DNA from: Adiantum capillus-veneris
Lineage: Eukaryota > Streptophyta > Polypodiopsida > Polypodiales > Pteridaceae
NCBI GenBank assembly: GCA_014529385.2
Contig: CM043959.1
Coordinates: 12,836,809-12,900,808, forward strand
Direction: 5' to 3'
DNA: 64,000 nt
The notes under the pieces are model-generated. The model did not search any database. It was not told the DNA's origin and worked only from the letters and a program-made list of their open reading frames with translations. Made by a program: the position numbers and the translations under genes. This document shows positions 46,465 through 58,323 of this stretch, in pieces (within the stretch, counting starts at the first letter, position 1; each line of letters starts with the position of its first letter).

Positions 46465-47650
46465 CTATTTACGGAGCTGACATCCACTAATCCAATTTTC
46501 CATAATTTCTCCGTCTAATGTAGCTAACTTGATTGCACCGCTTGGTGAAACATCTTCAATGACAAAAGGACCACGTCCTATTTTCTTGAGTTTAGGTACA
46601 TGTTGTTTCAACAAATATACTTGGACTAAATCCCCTGGTTTGAAAACTTTGGTAAGCAATTGTGAGTCAAAGATTTGTTTTTGTTTTTGTTTTTGTGCAT
46701 AGATGTGAGCAATGGCTACTAACTTTTGCTCATCCAATCATTCCAAATCTTCAAGCCATTGAGACAATTTGTGTCCCGTCCATTCTAACTCAGTAGCAAC
46801 TCTGAGGGTGTGAGGATGACAGGGAGCAGATTTGTTATGGATTACATGAACTCATTTAATAGATATTCTATCATTGCATTAAGGAAATGAAATCCTCAAT
46901 CACTCACAACCTCAATAGGAAGTCCATACATAGTGAATACACATTCATACAAGAATGTAGTAGTGGTTCTAGCATCATTCTTCCTGGTGGCCCGTGCCTC
47001 AGTCCACTTGGTTAGGTAATATGTGGCCACAATAATATATTGTGCCTGAGTTTTGTAAGTTGGTGGTTGGATTGATCCCACAAAGTTTATACCCCACTTA
47101 GCAAAGGCTCGTTCTCCCATCATAGGTCACAATGGCATATTATCGACCCTTGTTAGAATTTTTTCTCTTTGACATGCATCACATTGTCGAACAAACTCTT
47201 TTGTGTCAGCAAATAAAGTTGGCCACCAAATGCCTGCCATCAATACAGCTTTAGCCATGGTTTCCTGAGAGAAGTGACCTCCTGCTAAACCTGCATGCAC
47301 TTGTTCTAAAATAGGAATATATCCCTCCTCATTTGCGCACAGTCTAAGATGTTGGTCTAAAGCTGGTTTCCAATCAAGATATAGTTGGCGTCTTCCATTT
47401 CTATTGCCCTCCTTTGTCTTTTACTCATGTTTTTCGGAAAGATTATGTTGGTTAGATATTCTACCAGGCCCCTACTTGGTAACCGCTCCACTGTGGTGTG
47501 GCTGCAATGTGGAATAACGTGGCATGGGGTATGGCGGCTTTTACTTTACATTGAGAGCACTCATTCACATATTGATGAATGTCCTTCTTCATAGTAGGGC
47601 AATAAACCCCTAACCAAGTTAATCGTTGTAAGGTTTGGTCTTGTGCAAAG
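46465..47650 (-). pseudogene. Gypsy-B integrase (core deleted)
   Basis: A possible zinc-type motif (Y-V-N-E-C-S-Q-C) lies near 47600. The HHCC domain has H-A-G-L-A-G-G-H-F (about 47290) and Q-C-D-A-C-Q-R-E-K (about 47180). The core starts K-W-G-I-N-F-V-G-S (about 47095) and includes Y-G-L-P-I-E-V-V-S-D with the second catalytic Asp (about 46905). The peptide then jumps from an H-P-H-T remnant to L-R-V-A-T-E-L-E-W (about 46790), so about 70-80 residues with the third acidic residue (usual G-Q-A-E) are missing. The C-terminal GPY/F-type module G-R-G-P-F-V-I-E-D-V ends with C-Q-L-R-K and a TAG. Confidence 0.8.
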
Positions 47651-47734
47651 TGTAGTCCTACAATTTGTGGTATGTGCTTGACTCAAGTAGGCTTCTTGTT
47701 CCTCCGGATTGATGCACAAGAGCAGCTCAATCAA

Positions 47735-48250
47735 TCATGGTGTAATGGTTATCAATATTTGAGAATCTACTTGCACGATGGTCATTAGGGTCACAAGGTC
47801 TTCTGACCATCTGGGAACCATTTCCATAGAGAACAGATATGCATCTGGCAGATCATCCTCTACCTCCTTAGGTGCTTCCCTTGTTGTGAGTCTCGACAGA
47901 TGATCCGTTCTTTGGCGCGTGGTGCCTTTTTTTAACCACCATTTTGAAGTCAAATTCAAGTAAGATGATGAACCATCTTACTATCCTTCCAGTATTGTAC
48001 GGTTTGTTTACAAAACAGAGTAAGGCTTGATGGTTTACAACAAAGACAAACTTGTTGGCAAACAAGTAGTGTCAAAATTTCTTGACCAAATACACCATAC
48101 CAAGGCCTTCTCTTTCTGTGGTTGTATAATTATTTTCTGCCAGGTTTAATTGTTGGCTAGCATAGGAGATAGGAAAATCCATGGTCCCCTTTCTTGTTGA
48201 GTTAAGATACAGCCTATAGCAAAACTTGAAGTATCAACATGTACATGAAA
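47735..48250 (-). pseudogene. Gypsy-B RNase H
   Basis: Minus-strand pieces read F-P-I-S-Y-A-S-Q-Q-L, Y-T-T-T-E-R-E-G-L-G-M (about 48120) and V-V-N-H-Q-A-L-L-C-F-V-N (about 48035), where D-H-Q-A-L is usual, so the Asp is replaced by Asn. The tail has H-L-S-R-L-T, the end of this domain in plant gypsy elements. Stops interrupt it near 48073 and in the segment around 48215. Confidence 0.8.
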
Positions 48251-49032
48251 TACCTTGTCCCAGTCTGAGAGCTTTCAATATCCGTACTGAATTCAAAGCT
48301 TGCTTAAGCTTTTGAAATGACTCTTCACATTCCTTGTTCCATTCAAAATGAGTGATAAGGCTATAAATGGGCTTAGCAATCACAACATACATGTAGATAA
48401 ATCTACGATAGTAACCACAATGTCCCAAAACTGTCTGAAACCCTCTGAATGTTGTTGGTCTAGCCATCTCAGCAATCACTGCTACTTTTTCCATGTCTGT
48501 GGCTATGCCATTTTTAGACACAATATGTCCCAAAATTTTGCCTTGTCTAACCATAAAAATGCATTTTTTAGGGTTTTGGCAAATTCTATATAAGTGACAT
48601 TTCTCAAAGACACATCATAAATGCTCAAAATGACTATGTCGTTGGGTGGAGTTCACACAGATGTCATCCATGTATACTTCTAAGAAATTTCATAGATATT
48701 CCTTGAAGGCATGGCTCATTAACCTTTGAAATGTTGCCGGTACATTGGTCAAGCCAAAGGGCATGATTCTATAGGCAAAAATTCCCCATTCTGTAGCAAA
48801 GGCTGTTTTATGATGGTCCTTGGGATCTATTGTCAGTTGGTTGTACCCAGAGAAGCCGTCTAAAAAGCTATAAGATTCCTTGCTTGCTACTCATTCTAGC
48901 ACGTGATCAATGATGGGAAGAGGATAGCTATCTCGTATAGTGGCAAAGTTCACTTTTTTGAGATTTACACACACTCTGAGTTTGCCATTTTTGTAAGGCA
49001 CCACAATAATTGCTGATACCCAATCTGTGTGT
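48230..49032 (-). pseudogene. Gypsy-B reverse transcriptase, main part
   Basis: It resumes at the Copia-2 insertion with T-D-W-V-S-A-I-I-V-V-P-Y, then V-C-V-N-L-K-K-V, S-F-L-D-G-F-S-G-Y-N-Q-L (catalytic Asp), M-P-F-G-L-T-N-V-P-A-T-F-Q and an intact Y-M-D-D box (E-V-Y-M-D-D-I-C-V, about 48670), then G-H-I-V-S-K-N-G-I (about 48520). Four or more stops are scattered through it. The missing N-terminal finger is on the far side of Copia-2 at 54589-54660. Confidence 0.85.
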
Positions 49033-49224
49033 TGAAGGAGTACGAGCGGAAGTGCGACGCGAGAGAGAGTGCGAGAAGAAGAGCACGACGATATGGTGAA
49101 CTCGCTCTACTGTAATGTGTAGAGCATAGTGAGTTCTTATTAGGTTTTTACAAAAGAATATGTGTACATACCTGGCGGCCCGCCCACTTACCTGGGCGAC
49201 CACATTGGGCTTTATACCCAACCA
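49033..49224 (-). repeat. Copia-2 3' LTR (192 bp)
   Basis: It runs TGAAGGAGTACG to ...CCCAACCA, followed by the polypurine tract (minus strand CTTTAAGTGGGAGGT, 49225-49239). It differs from the 5' LTR at 49043 (c/t), at one base near 49112 (g/a) and at the outer-end bases. Confidence 0.95.
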
Positions 49225-49313
49225 ACCTCCCACTTAAAGTCCAATGTGGTACTTTAAGTGTGAGAGAAGCTACTATACAAGCTAATATACAAGAGATGTA
49301 GAGAAGTGATGTA

Positions 49314-52300
49314 CTACCCTACACCTAACTGCTTGCGAAAATGCGCAAAGCTCTCTGAGGGAATTCCTTTTGTAAGTAGATCAGCAGGATTTTCTGTGGT
49401 GTGAACTTTGACAAGCTGAAGTTGCTTATCCTCGAGCATTTCCCTGATGAAATGATACTTCACATCCACATGCTTTGTCTTTGAGTGATAAACTGGATTG
49501 CGAGCCAATTGTATAGCACTTTGACTATCACAATATAACACAGGCATCTCTTTTTTGATTCCCAAATCTGTTACGAGTCGATTAAGCCAAATTGAGTCTT
49601 TGCATGCCTCTGATGCTGCAACATATTCAGCCTCTGTAGTAGACTGAGTAACACAATCTCGTAATCTAGAACGCCATGATACTGCTCCACCAGCCAATGT
49701 AAAGACATACCCTGACATAGACCTTCGGTTGTCTAAGTCACCTGCATAATCTGAGTCAGTAAAACCCTTTACACTTAGCTCCTGACTCCCATAGCATATA
49801 CGCATACTCTTTGTAGCTTTCAGGTATCTCAATATTCCTTTCACTGCATCCCACTGTTTCTTGCCTGGGTTTGACATGTATCGACTTACTACTCCCACTG
49901 CAAATGCAATGTCTGGGCGAGTAGCAATCATTGCATACATCAAACTACCCACTGCAGACGCATATGGAATCTTATCCATTTCAGCCTGTTATTCTTCAGA
50001 CATAGGACAATCTTGTTTGCCAAGTTTCACATATGGTGGCAATGGAACACTCAGTGCCTTTCCCTTCTCCATATTGAAACGTTGTAAAACCTTGTCAATA
50101 TACTCTGTTTGAGATAACCAAATCAACTTCTTTGATCTGTCTCTCTCAATGCGCATACCAAGTATATGACTTGCCTCACCCATGTCTTTCATGACAAATG
50201 ATTTTGCTTTCTTTGACTTCAAAGCTGAAATTTCTTCCAAGTGTTGCCAGCAATCAACATGTCATCCACATACAAAATAAGGATCAACCAAATACCATCC
50301 TTAGCCTTCTTTGTATATAGACAGTGATCGAACTCACTACGTTTGTAGCCTTGAGAAAGCATAAACTTGTGGAATTTATGGTACCATGCCCTCGGTGATT
50401 GTTTTAAGCCATAAAGACTCTTTAACAACTGGCATACCCAATCTTCCTTGCCTTTCTCAACAAACCCTTCTGGCTGCTGCATGTAAATTTCCACATCTAA
50501 ATCACCATGCAAGAACGTTGTATTGACATCCATTTGGTGCAACACCAAATCTAATATGGCAACCAATGCAAGAAAGCATCTCAATGTAGTCATCTTGACC
50601 ACCGGAGAGAAGACTTCATCAAAGTCAATGCCTTGTTCTTGCTTAAAGCCCTTGGCAACAAGCCTTGCTTTGTACTTTGGCTGACTATCATGAGAGGTGA
50701 TCTTATACCTGTAAACCCATTTACAAGGTAGAGCCTTTTTGCCCTGTGGTAATTTAACTAGCTTCCATATCTTGTTTTTATGCAGAGCTGTCATCTCTGA
50801 CTGCATGGCCAATTGCCAATTCCCGGAGTCCTTCATTTGCACTGCTTCCTTGTAACATGAAGGCTCATTGCAATCAGTCAACATGAAATAGTTCATAGAT
50901 GGAACAAACCTATCAGGAGGTCGCGTGACACATCCAGATCTATGCACAATAGGTGGCTCAGGCTTAGCCACAACCTGTGGTTCCACTCTATCTTGTCCTT
51001 GCTCCTCTTGAGCCCTGATATTTTTTCTTGAACGTGTAGGTCCATCTTCTTGGAAGACAACTCTTCTAATCTCCTCAACGCTCTCTGGTTTAGAATGATA
51101 TTTGGATTCATTAAAGTGAACATCATTTCTGCGGACAACCTTTCTGGATTCAGGATCCCAAAGTCTGTACCCCATCTCACAAGAATTACCATAGCCTAGA
51201 AAAATGCACTTTCTACTCTTTGGCTCAAGTTTGTTCCTAAATTCCTTTGGAACGTGAGTATATGCCTCACAGCCAAAGACTCTGAGATGCTTGTATGAGG
51301 GCATTTTGCCTGACCATACCATCTTTGGCACTGAATCCTCCTGCAAAACCTTGCTAGGAGATCTATTTACAAGATGAACAGCTGTTGATACAGCTTCAGC
51401 CCAAAACCCATTTGGCAGCTGTGCATTAGACAACATACTTCTGACCTTCTCTTGTATGGCCCTATTCATCCTCTCAGCAACACCATTTTGAGGAGGATTG
51501 TAAGGAGCAGTAAGTTCACGTTTTATACCTTTTGACTCACAAAAGTCCTGAAAGGCCTTTGAAACATACTCTCCACCATTGTCAGTGCGTAAGCATTTAA
51601 GCTTCTTGCCACTCTGATTCTCCACAAGTGTCACAAACGTTTTGAAAATACTAAACGCTTCATCCTTGTGCTTGAGAAATTAAACCCATACTTTCCTCGA
51701 GTAATCATCTATAAATGTCATAAAGTAAGAAGCTCCCCCTAGAGATAGGTTAGGCATAGGTCCACACAAATCACTATGAACAAGAGCCAACTGTGTATCT
51801 CTTCTACTGCTTCTATGATTATGTGGCTGCTGTGTTTGCTTACCATACAGACAATGTTCACAGAATTCAAAATCATTAAATGAAAAGCCAGGCAAATAAC
51901 CAGAACGAGACAAGATTTCCATTCCCTTCTTGGACATATGTCCTAACCGGCTATGCCACAAAGAAACGTTCGGCTGCTCGGTTACATTAATTACATTTTT
52001 AGAGACATTTGATACATAAATCATGTAAAGTCCTCCAGACTTTACTCCATGTGCTACTGTCATAGAACCCTTGGATATCTTCCACATGTTCTGTCCAAAA
52101 GTGGTGACGTAGCCAGCATCATCAAGTAAACCTGTGTTGATCAAGCTCTTTGTAATTGCGGGAACATGTCTCACATTCTTCAGCGTGAAAGAAGAGCCAT
52201 TCTGAAACTTCAATTGAACATCTCCAACACCTAAGATCTCACATGTCTGCCCATTGCCTAGACGAACATGATCTTTAGTGGTCACATAAGAAGTAAACCA

Positions 52301-52483
52301 CTCCTTGTTTGGAGACACATGAAGTGATGCACCTGAGTCTATAATCCAGTCACTCAGTGCATTTCCATCAGATACTGTAAGAAGAGCTGAGTCCATTGTA
52401 TTCTTCAAGAAGTAGATGTCTCCTGACACTAGACTGTCATCCACTGCAACAGTGTTTGTCACATTTCTTTCTTGAATCTTCAC
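49314..52483 (-). pseudogene. Copia-2 PR/IN/RT/RNase H
   Basis: 52483-50219 is one frame with a single TAA (51680-51682). Protease has I-I-D-S-G-A-S-L-H; the pre-integrase domain has L-G-H-M-S-K-K-G-M and C-E-H-C. Integrase has H-S-D-L-C-G-P, R-T-D-N-G-G-E-Y and N-G-V-A-E-R-M-N-R. RT has M-D-V-N-T-T-F-L-H-G-D-L and L-Y-V-D-D-M-L-I-A-G. A frameshift at 50219-50240 follows. RNase H (50240-49314) has one TAA (49989-49991), D-S-D-Y-A-G-D, T-T-E-A-E-Y-V-A and D-S-Q-S-A-I, and ends naturally at 49314. All catalytic motifs I can check are intact. Confidence 0.95.
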
Positions 52484-52511
52484 TGAGGACTTGTTCTTCT
52501 CACCATGGTCT

Positions 52512-53293
52512 TCAGCTTTCTCTTTGCCTTTTTTTTGCTTTCCATTCTCTGCAGTCTCTTTTCATGTTACCCTTCTTGCCACAATGGTAGCATTCTATGT
52601 CACTCTTGCCTTTAGCACTGCGGGACTTGCTACGAGACTGATTCCTCTTTCCACCTTTGTACTTTTCTTTGGTCCTTCCCCTGACAACTAAGGCTGTTCC
52701 TTTGCCTTTTTCCATTGTCTTTCTATTGGTTTCTTCAGTAAGCAGACTTCGTTCTACACCTGCTATGTTCAAACCATCTGGAGGTGCAGAATAACTCAAA
52801 GCTGTGCGAAAGTGTCCCAACTTTCCGGCAATGTGATCAACAGGAACATAGCTCTAACAGGTTCATTAAACTTGACACCTTGAGCTGACAACTGACTATA
52901 GATTGTGTTGAATTAATTCAGATGATTGGACATAGGTGTCCCTTCTTTCATCTTCAAGTCAACAAGCTTCTTAAGCCAGTATACCTGTGAAGCTGCACTC
53001 TGCTTCTCATAAAGATCACTCAGCTTTAACCATGCTTGATAAGCCGACATCTCGTCTGCTACATTGAAGTAAACGCTTTCTGCCAAAGTCAGCATAATGG
53101 TAGAAAGTGCCAATTCATCCATTTCGTTCCATTCATCTTCGTCCATATCTTCTGGTTTTATCCCCTTCAGCTTTATAGGTTTTATCTGCTTCTTTTGTAC
53201 CAACACGTGCCAAATCTGCTTCTTCCACAATGGGAAATTGGTTCCATCCAGATTCTTGATATTGTAAAGAGCAGTGTCCTGTGATCCAGCCAT
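52512..53293 (-). pseudogene. Copia-2 gag
   Basis: It starts M-A-G-S-Q-D-T-A-L-Y at 53293. The capsid N-terminus contains L-D-G-T-N-F-P-L-W-K-K-Q-I and L-S-D-L-Y-E-K-Q-S-A-A, and ends at a stop at 52913. The second part (52820-52512) is in another frame and holds a basic R-S-K-S-R-S segment and the knuckle CYHCGKKGNMKRDC, where the zinc-binding His is replaced by Asn. Both the shift and that change would disable the nucleocapsid. Confidence 0.9.
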
Positions 53294-54375
53294 AGCTACG
53301 CTTCACAATGGTTTACTTTCCTGGGAAAAATTCGGCAGAGTTTTCCCTGTAAACTGACCTCTGAACCAATATCAACCTGTCAAATGAACCAAGAAAGCTT
53401 CAGATTCTGCAGAAATTTCGGCAGAGTCTCCTTTGTAAAATGGCTCTGGTGTACTCAAAAACAGACCAAAAAACAGCTCAAAAAACACTGTCTCTCTGAC
53501 ACTGTAAGCTGCGGGTAAACCTGTCTTGCACCTGTACTGTCTCTCACTATCCTGTCACTGTCCTGTAAGCATAGACTGTGACAATGCGTCAACGGCAGTA
53601 AAGCAAAGATGCAATCCCAACTGTCTAACTCACAGTCAATACATCCTAGCTACCTATCTAAGGGTGCTCGAGGGATCGCTCCAAGACCTGTATCACCGAA
53701 AGGATCTCAACATTCGACAATCCCCCAGCTCAATAAAACCTCACTCGACCCTCAACAAAGGCTGCAGTAAATCTGACAGTACATAGACTTCCCACAGAGT
53801 CATACATTCACAAATTTCCCACTATATGCTGTAACCGCTGTGGCGGTTGTTTGCTGCGTGACTCACAGCCAGCAAACCCTCAACAAACATACATCATCTT
53901 TGACAATACATCCCATGTGGAAGTACCTGCAATGTCAGGATGAAATCTGGAATATCAAGCAGCAAACACAAGCTACCTGATGAACTAGTGGATGTCGCCT
54001 ATAGTCTGTGTGTAGATGCGCCCGTGTCGTATGTGACACGCCTCCAAGAACTGTGAGCCGTCCTTCGATGTGTAGACAGCCACAAATCAACACTCTGGGA
54101 GTGTCGATATCCTCAGCATCTGCAGTCGTAGGCCGAAAACCCCAAATTTGCAGAGTCGGATCTGCACCCGTCGAGACCACGTAGTCGAAAATGGCCTGCG
54201 CAGACCTTTGTCGAAGCCGAACGGTGGCCGAGATGACCTCAGAATGAAATTCTGACAACACCCAGCCCCTCGAGCTCACCCATGAGATTTGGGGCCGTGT
54301 CTTCGCCTGACGAATTTCACTCCAATGTGAGTTGGTGGCTCTAGCCTCCTGCAGTGCTGCCCCGAGCCTCGATCT
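53294..54375 (-). other. Copia-2 5' leader
   Basis: About 1.08 kb between the primer-binding site and the gag ATG, with no recognisable protein. An imperfect repeat of 'ttcggcagagt' occurs at 53330 and 53410. Confidence 0.6.
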
Positions 54376-54389
54376 GAGCTCTGATACCA
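54376..54389 (-). promoter_or_regulatory. Primer-binding site of Copia-2
   Basis: The minus strand reads TGGTATCAGAGCTC, tRNA-iMet type, two bases from the LTR. Confidence 0.9.
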
Positions 54390-54391
54390 GT

Positions 54392-54583
54392 TGAAGGAGT
54401 ATGAGCGGAAGTGCGACGCGAGAGAGAGTGCGAGAAGAAGAGCACGACGATATGGTGAACTCGCTCTACTATAATGTGTAGAGCATAGTGAGTTCTTATT
54501 AGGTTTTTACAAAAGAATATGTGTACATACCTGGCGGCCCGCCCACTTACCTGGGCGACCACATTGGGCTTTATACCCCAACA
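54392..54583 (-). repeat. Copia-2 5' LTR (192 bp)
   Basis: The minus strand begins TGTTGGGGTATAAAGCCC, so the TATA box (TATAAAG) lies only about 8 bases from the LTR start and U3 is extremely short. It ends ...CTTCA before the primer-binding site. Confidence 0.95.
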
Positions 54584-54588
54584 TGTGT

Positions 54589-55299
54589 TCTATCTCATAG
54601 ATAAACTCTGCTTCCTTGAGTTTTCCCAAGATGATTTTACGTTGAGCTTCTTTCCAAAATCTACAATGGCAAAAGTGTGCTATGGTATTCAATTTTCAAG
54701 GAAGTGACTATCACATTCTCAAGTAAGCCCATTGATTTCTCTATGTGTCCATTTGCCAATTGCAGTTTCATTCTGGTTTGCCTGATTGCTGATTTTCCCC
54801 AAGCTTCTCGGATAGCTTTGGTTGCTATGGAAATGCCTGCACCACTGTCTAAAATAGCCATGGTAGTTATATCATTGTAATGTACTGGAAGGATAGTGTT
54901 TACCTCATTCCCTTCGCAGTAGTCCCCTACTTTGTTTATAGGTAATGACCTAACAATTTTAGTATGTATGTCTTTGCTTTGCAAATTTTCCAAGTCCATT
55001 TGAGATGCTTTTTTTAGCCCCATCTTCTCCATGGTGGTTCGTATATCTCCCCACAAATGTTTCAATCTCAGTAGTTCTCCCAAGGTAATTGTGCACTTAA
55101 CTAGTGCTAACATAATGGATTGTAGATTAGCCACATCCAAGGTTTGTCTTGGCCTTTCTAGTTTGGTTGTTTTGTAGACCATTGATTTCTCTTCATTCTC
55201 TCCTAAGTACGATGGTAGCGTATGTAAAGCTCCAGCTTTCAAAAAGCTTGATTGCTCGGATACCCAATCTCCATATAATGATTGTTTATCTAGTTCCAT
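54589..55299 (-). pseudogene. Gypsy-B protease and RT start
   Basis: The open piece 55299-54661 contains the catalytic loop A-I-L-D-S-G-A-G-I-S-I-A-T, then M-K-L-Q-L-A-N-G-H-I-E and G-L-L-E-N-V-I-V-T-S, a retropepsin of the D-S-G-A type. The C-terminal motif I-I-L-G-K-L follows in another frame (about 54630), and E-F-I-Y-E-I-E-H lies at the Copia-2 edge, before the T-D-W-V-S that resumes at 49027. Upstream of the loop is an acidic/Gln-rich linker. Confidence 0.8.
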
Positions 55300-55309
55300 G
55301 GGGAACCTT

Positions 55310-57948
55310 TGAAACTAAACTTCCTCAATTAGAGCCGATTTCAAGGTTATTTTTGCTTCTCTAACTCTTTTCCATAGGTAGTCTGGCCAATCTCCTTCAA
55401 CTATCGGCACCTCGTCCCATCCTTCCTCACTAGGTGATGATGCTTTATCATTTTCCATGTTTCCATTTTCAACCGTTTCAGTATCATTTTCAACCGTTTT
55501 TTTTTGCAACCTCCTGTTGTGGATTCTGTTTTTCCATCATGGTTTGTGTGATTTGCACAAGGTTTCTGTAAGCTTCTAGTCTAGCTGCTTCCATATCTGG
55601 TGTTGGATAATATTTTCATTGATTTTCCAGGGTTCGACCCGCTTTCAACCCAGCTTCTTTGAAAGCCTCCAGAGCTGCATTGATTGGTTTGTAGACTCGG
55701 TCGGCCAGTACTGATCCAACCGATTTTGATTTTGGTTCCTTGAATTTTATTGAAAGAGTTTGAATTTTTTCTTCTCTTTCCTTCTGTATCTTTTCTTCAG
55801 ACTCTTTTCACTCTTTTTGTCTCTTAAGTTTGTCCCTCTTGCGTATTTCTTTCCTGGAATTTTTAGAGGATTACTGGATTTGTCAAATCCACTTGCATTT
55901 TTTTGCTTGTTCTCATTGCCCTGGGCTCTAGTCATCACTTGAACAGGAATTGTTGGTTCCCCTTCTGATGAACTACTTGGCATGATTTGAATTATGTTTA
56001 TAGCAGTTCTTCCTTTGTTGGTTGGATTCCTAGGAAAATCTTTGGCAGAGGGTCCTCCCTTTTGTCCACATGCCCCACAATAAGCCTCTATAGGTCGTGC
56101 ATTCTTATCCGGTTTGGGACAATCATTCTTCCAATGATCATCCTGCTCCACATTGATGATATTTCTACTTTTTAATTCGGGCATTGGCTTGACCATTGGT
56201 GGTCTTTCCCCTTGATTGGTAAAAAAATTAATAGGTGCTTGAAACATCGGTTCTATAGGGACTAGAGTAGGTTGGCTATACCACTCTTATTCTATTCCCA
56301 TTGTTATAGAGTTTGTTTTAGGGTATGGAGTAACAGGTACTAGAGCTTGATCATCCAACTTTTGGGCAACATATACTTGAACGATACAAACATTATCCCT
56401 AGGGGGAGAGGTGGTTGTTGGTCTAATACTAGCTATGGCTGCTCTATATTCATTGGCGATCTCTGCATGCATGCCACATTTGTGAGTAGCGATACATGTG
56501 TTGTCCTTGTGGCCTCATTGGCATGTACTAAACATTCCCGGCATATTTAGGCTTATAGTAGCACTCATTTGTCTCGTGATTTATCCATTTCCCTTCAATG
56601 GTGCATCATTTTAATTTCCTTTGCGGTTGTCCTTGATTTGGTCCCTGCATTGGGCCTCTCAATGGCATCCATTGCATGTTGATCATCATATCTTCATGCA
56701 CTTCAACATATCCTCATAGAACTCGCAGGAGCCACAACAACTGGTCTGACTTGTGCTGGCACGGTGGTTGTTTTTCGCTTGCTTTGTGCATCTTTAGCTT
56801 TAGTTTCCTCATTATAAATCTTTCAAATATCACTCAGGTCAATCGCGTCTAGACTACATCTTTCCCAAGTCCTTTTTTCTTTTACTGTACAAGATAGCAT
56901 GTAATTTCTTGTTTAATAGCCCTTCCAAAAATAATGAGACGAGTCTTTCTTCAGTTGGAATTTCCAACTCCAGACATTTTTCTATATATTTCCTCATTCA
57001 ACTCACACTATCCCTTAGCGTCTCTCCCTGTTTCTGCGTGAAACTATAGATTTGCGCCACTGTACTGTGCTTTATCCCCATTCTGGAACAAGTAGCAGCA
57101 AATCTCATTGTTTGCCAAGTCGGTTATTGATCCAGGAGGTATGGTTTGAAACCAAGTCAAAGGTTTGCCTTCCAAGGTCATCCCGAACCCCTCAAACTGT
57201 GTATGGAAGTCAGTTATGTGCTCAGCTCTCAAAGCCTGTCTGAATCTCGCCAAATGGTCATAAGGATCCCCCGATCTGCTATATTTTTTGACCCACTTTT
57301 GGATATTTGATGATTTGACTCTACAATTAGCACCCGCTCTTTCCTGTCTAGCCGATGTCTCTCCCATTAATCCCTCAAACTAGCCGTTTGGTAAGTGTGA
57401 CTCATGTGGACCCCTTCTCGTCCTTGTGTCACTCATTCCTCCCCTATTATTCGTGGATTTTAGCCTTTCTTACTCCATTAGTACCATTGAGGTGACTACC
57501 CCTTGCCGTGCTTCCTCGTTGGTTGACAATGCTATCATAAGATCTAGCATTTGGATCCACATCCCGATCAATTTCCTGTGCGGTTCCCATAATTACTTCA
57601 CGGATTGAGTTTCCTTGGTACTTAGTTTGTTCAATCTCTTTTGGGGAAAATTTATTGTTGTAAATATCTCTAAAGAGATGAGTGGGAAGTTTTGCTAACC
57701 CTTTTTTCTTGATCTTGAAGATGTACAGAGTTTTCAAAGGACTTAGTTGTCCTAATCTGGTATGGATGGTCCATACCAAATCCTTAATATTGTTTTCTTC
57801 CCAACAGTAAACTCCAAGACTTGGGTTATTCAGTGGGGATGCATTTTAATGGTTTAGCATCTATTAACTCATACCCTTCTAATTCTAACACTGGAGGTCC
57901 CTCTTTTACAGCCTTATCGTGTATTAGAGTATTGACCTCTAATGTCAT
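55310..57948 (-). pseudogene. Gypsy-B gag
   Basis: The likely start is the ATG at 57948 (M-T-L-E-V-N-T-L-I-H-D-K-A-V). After a TAA it continues through 57779-57447 and reaches the capsid domain at 57367-57044 (P-Y-D-H-L-A-R-F-R-Q-A-L, F-G-M-T-L-E-G-K-P-L-T-W-F-Q-T-I-P-P-G-S-I), a clear retrotransposon gag signature. A Cys-rich patch near 56100 (C-G-A-C-G-Q-K-G-G), a Lys-rich segment (55830-55750) and an acidic piece (55509-55315) follow. Many stops lie between 57040 and 56250. Confidence 0.75.
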
Positions 57949-58323
57949 AACATATAATATCTAACCAACCCAAATGATTTTTTCATATTAAACCGATCAT
58001 TTAATGTGGGAGAATAAACGAGAACAAGGGTTAGAATATAGACATGTGCTTATGGATCTCTCAACATGGGACCAAAGGTAATGGGTCTAAATGGGAGATG
58101 GTCTATCAAAGAGCAATGCCAGTTAATGGGGCTTAAAAGACCTTAGGGTTAGCTTCATTAAAAATACCTCCAAAGGTTTGTGTAAAAGTCCTTAGACCTT
58201 AGGTTAAGCCTAGGCCTATGCTTGAGGTGCTTGATAATTAAGAGTGCATGAGATGCTTGATAGCTAAGGTGCAACTTAATCTAGGCATCTCTTACTAACC
58301 CTATGCTTGATGACTAGGTGCCT

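Larger units (their letters stand above)
49033..54583 (-). mobile_element. Ty1/copia retrotransposon 'Copia-2', nested in Gypsy-B RT
   Basis: The element is 5,551 bp, with the 5-bp duplication TGTGT (49028-49032 and 54584-54588). LTRs of 192 bp are nearly identical (about two to four differences), so this is the youngest insertion in the window. Primer-binding site, polypurine tract and all copia domains are present on the minus strand. Damage is limited to two frameshift zones (gag, and RT/RNase H at 50219-50240) and a few in-frame stops. Confidence 0.95.
36719..57948 (-). mobile_element. Giant Ty3/gypsy element 'Gypsy-B' with two nested insertions
   Basis: The minus-strand order is gag (from 57948), PR, RT, RNase H, IN, a post-IN protease-like domain, a W-x-P-K repeat segment, a spacer of about 2.4 kb with palindromes, a long accessory ORF, then the polypurine tract and LTR edge. 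Two later elements sit inside (39491-42276 and 49033-54583), each with a perfect 5-bp duplication. Subtracting them leaves about 12.5 kb of internal sequence from gag to the polypurine tract. The 5' LTR is not identified; 57949-62890 may include a long leader. Confidence 0.8.
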
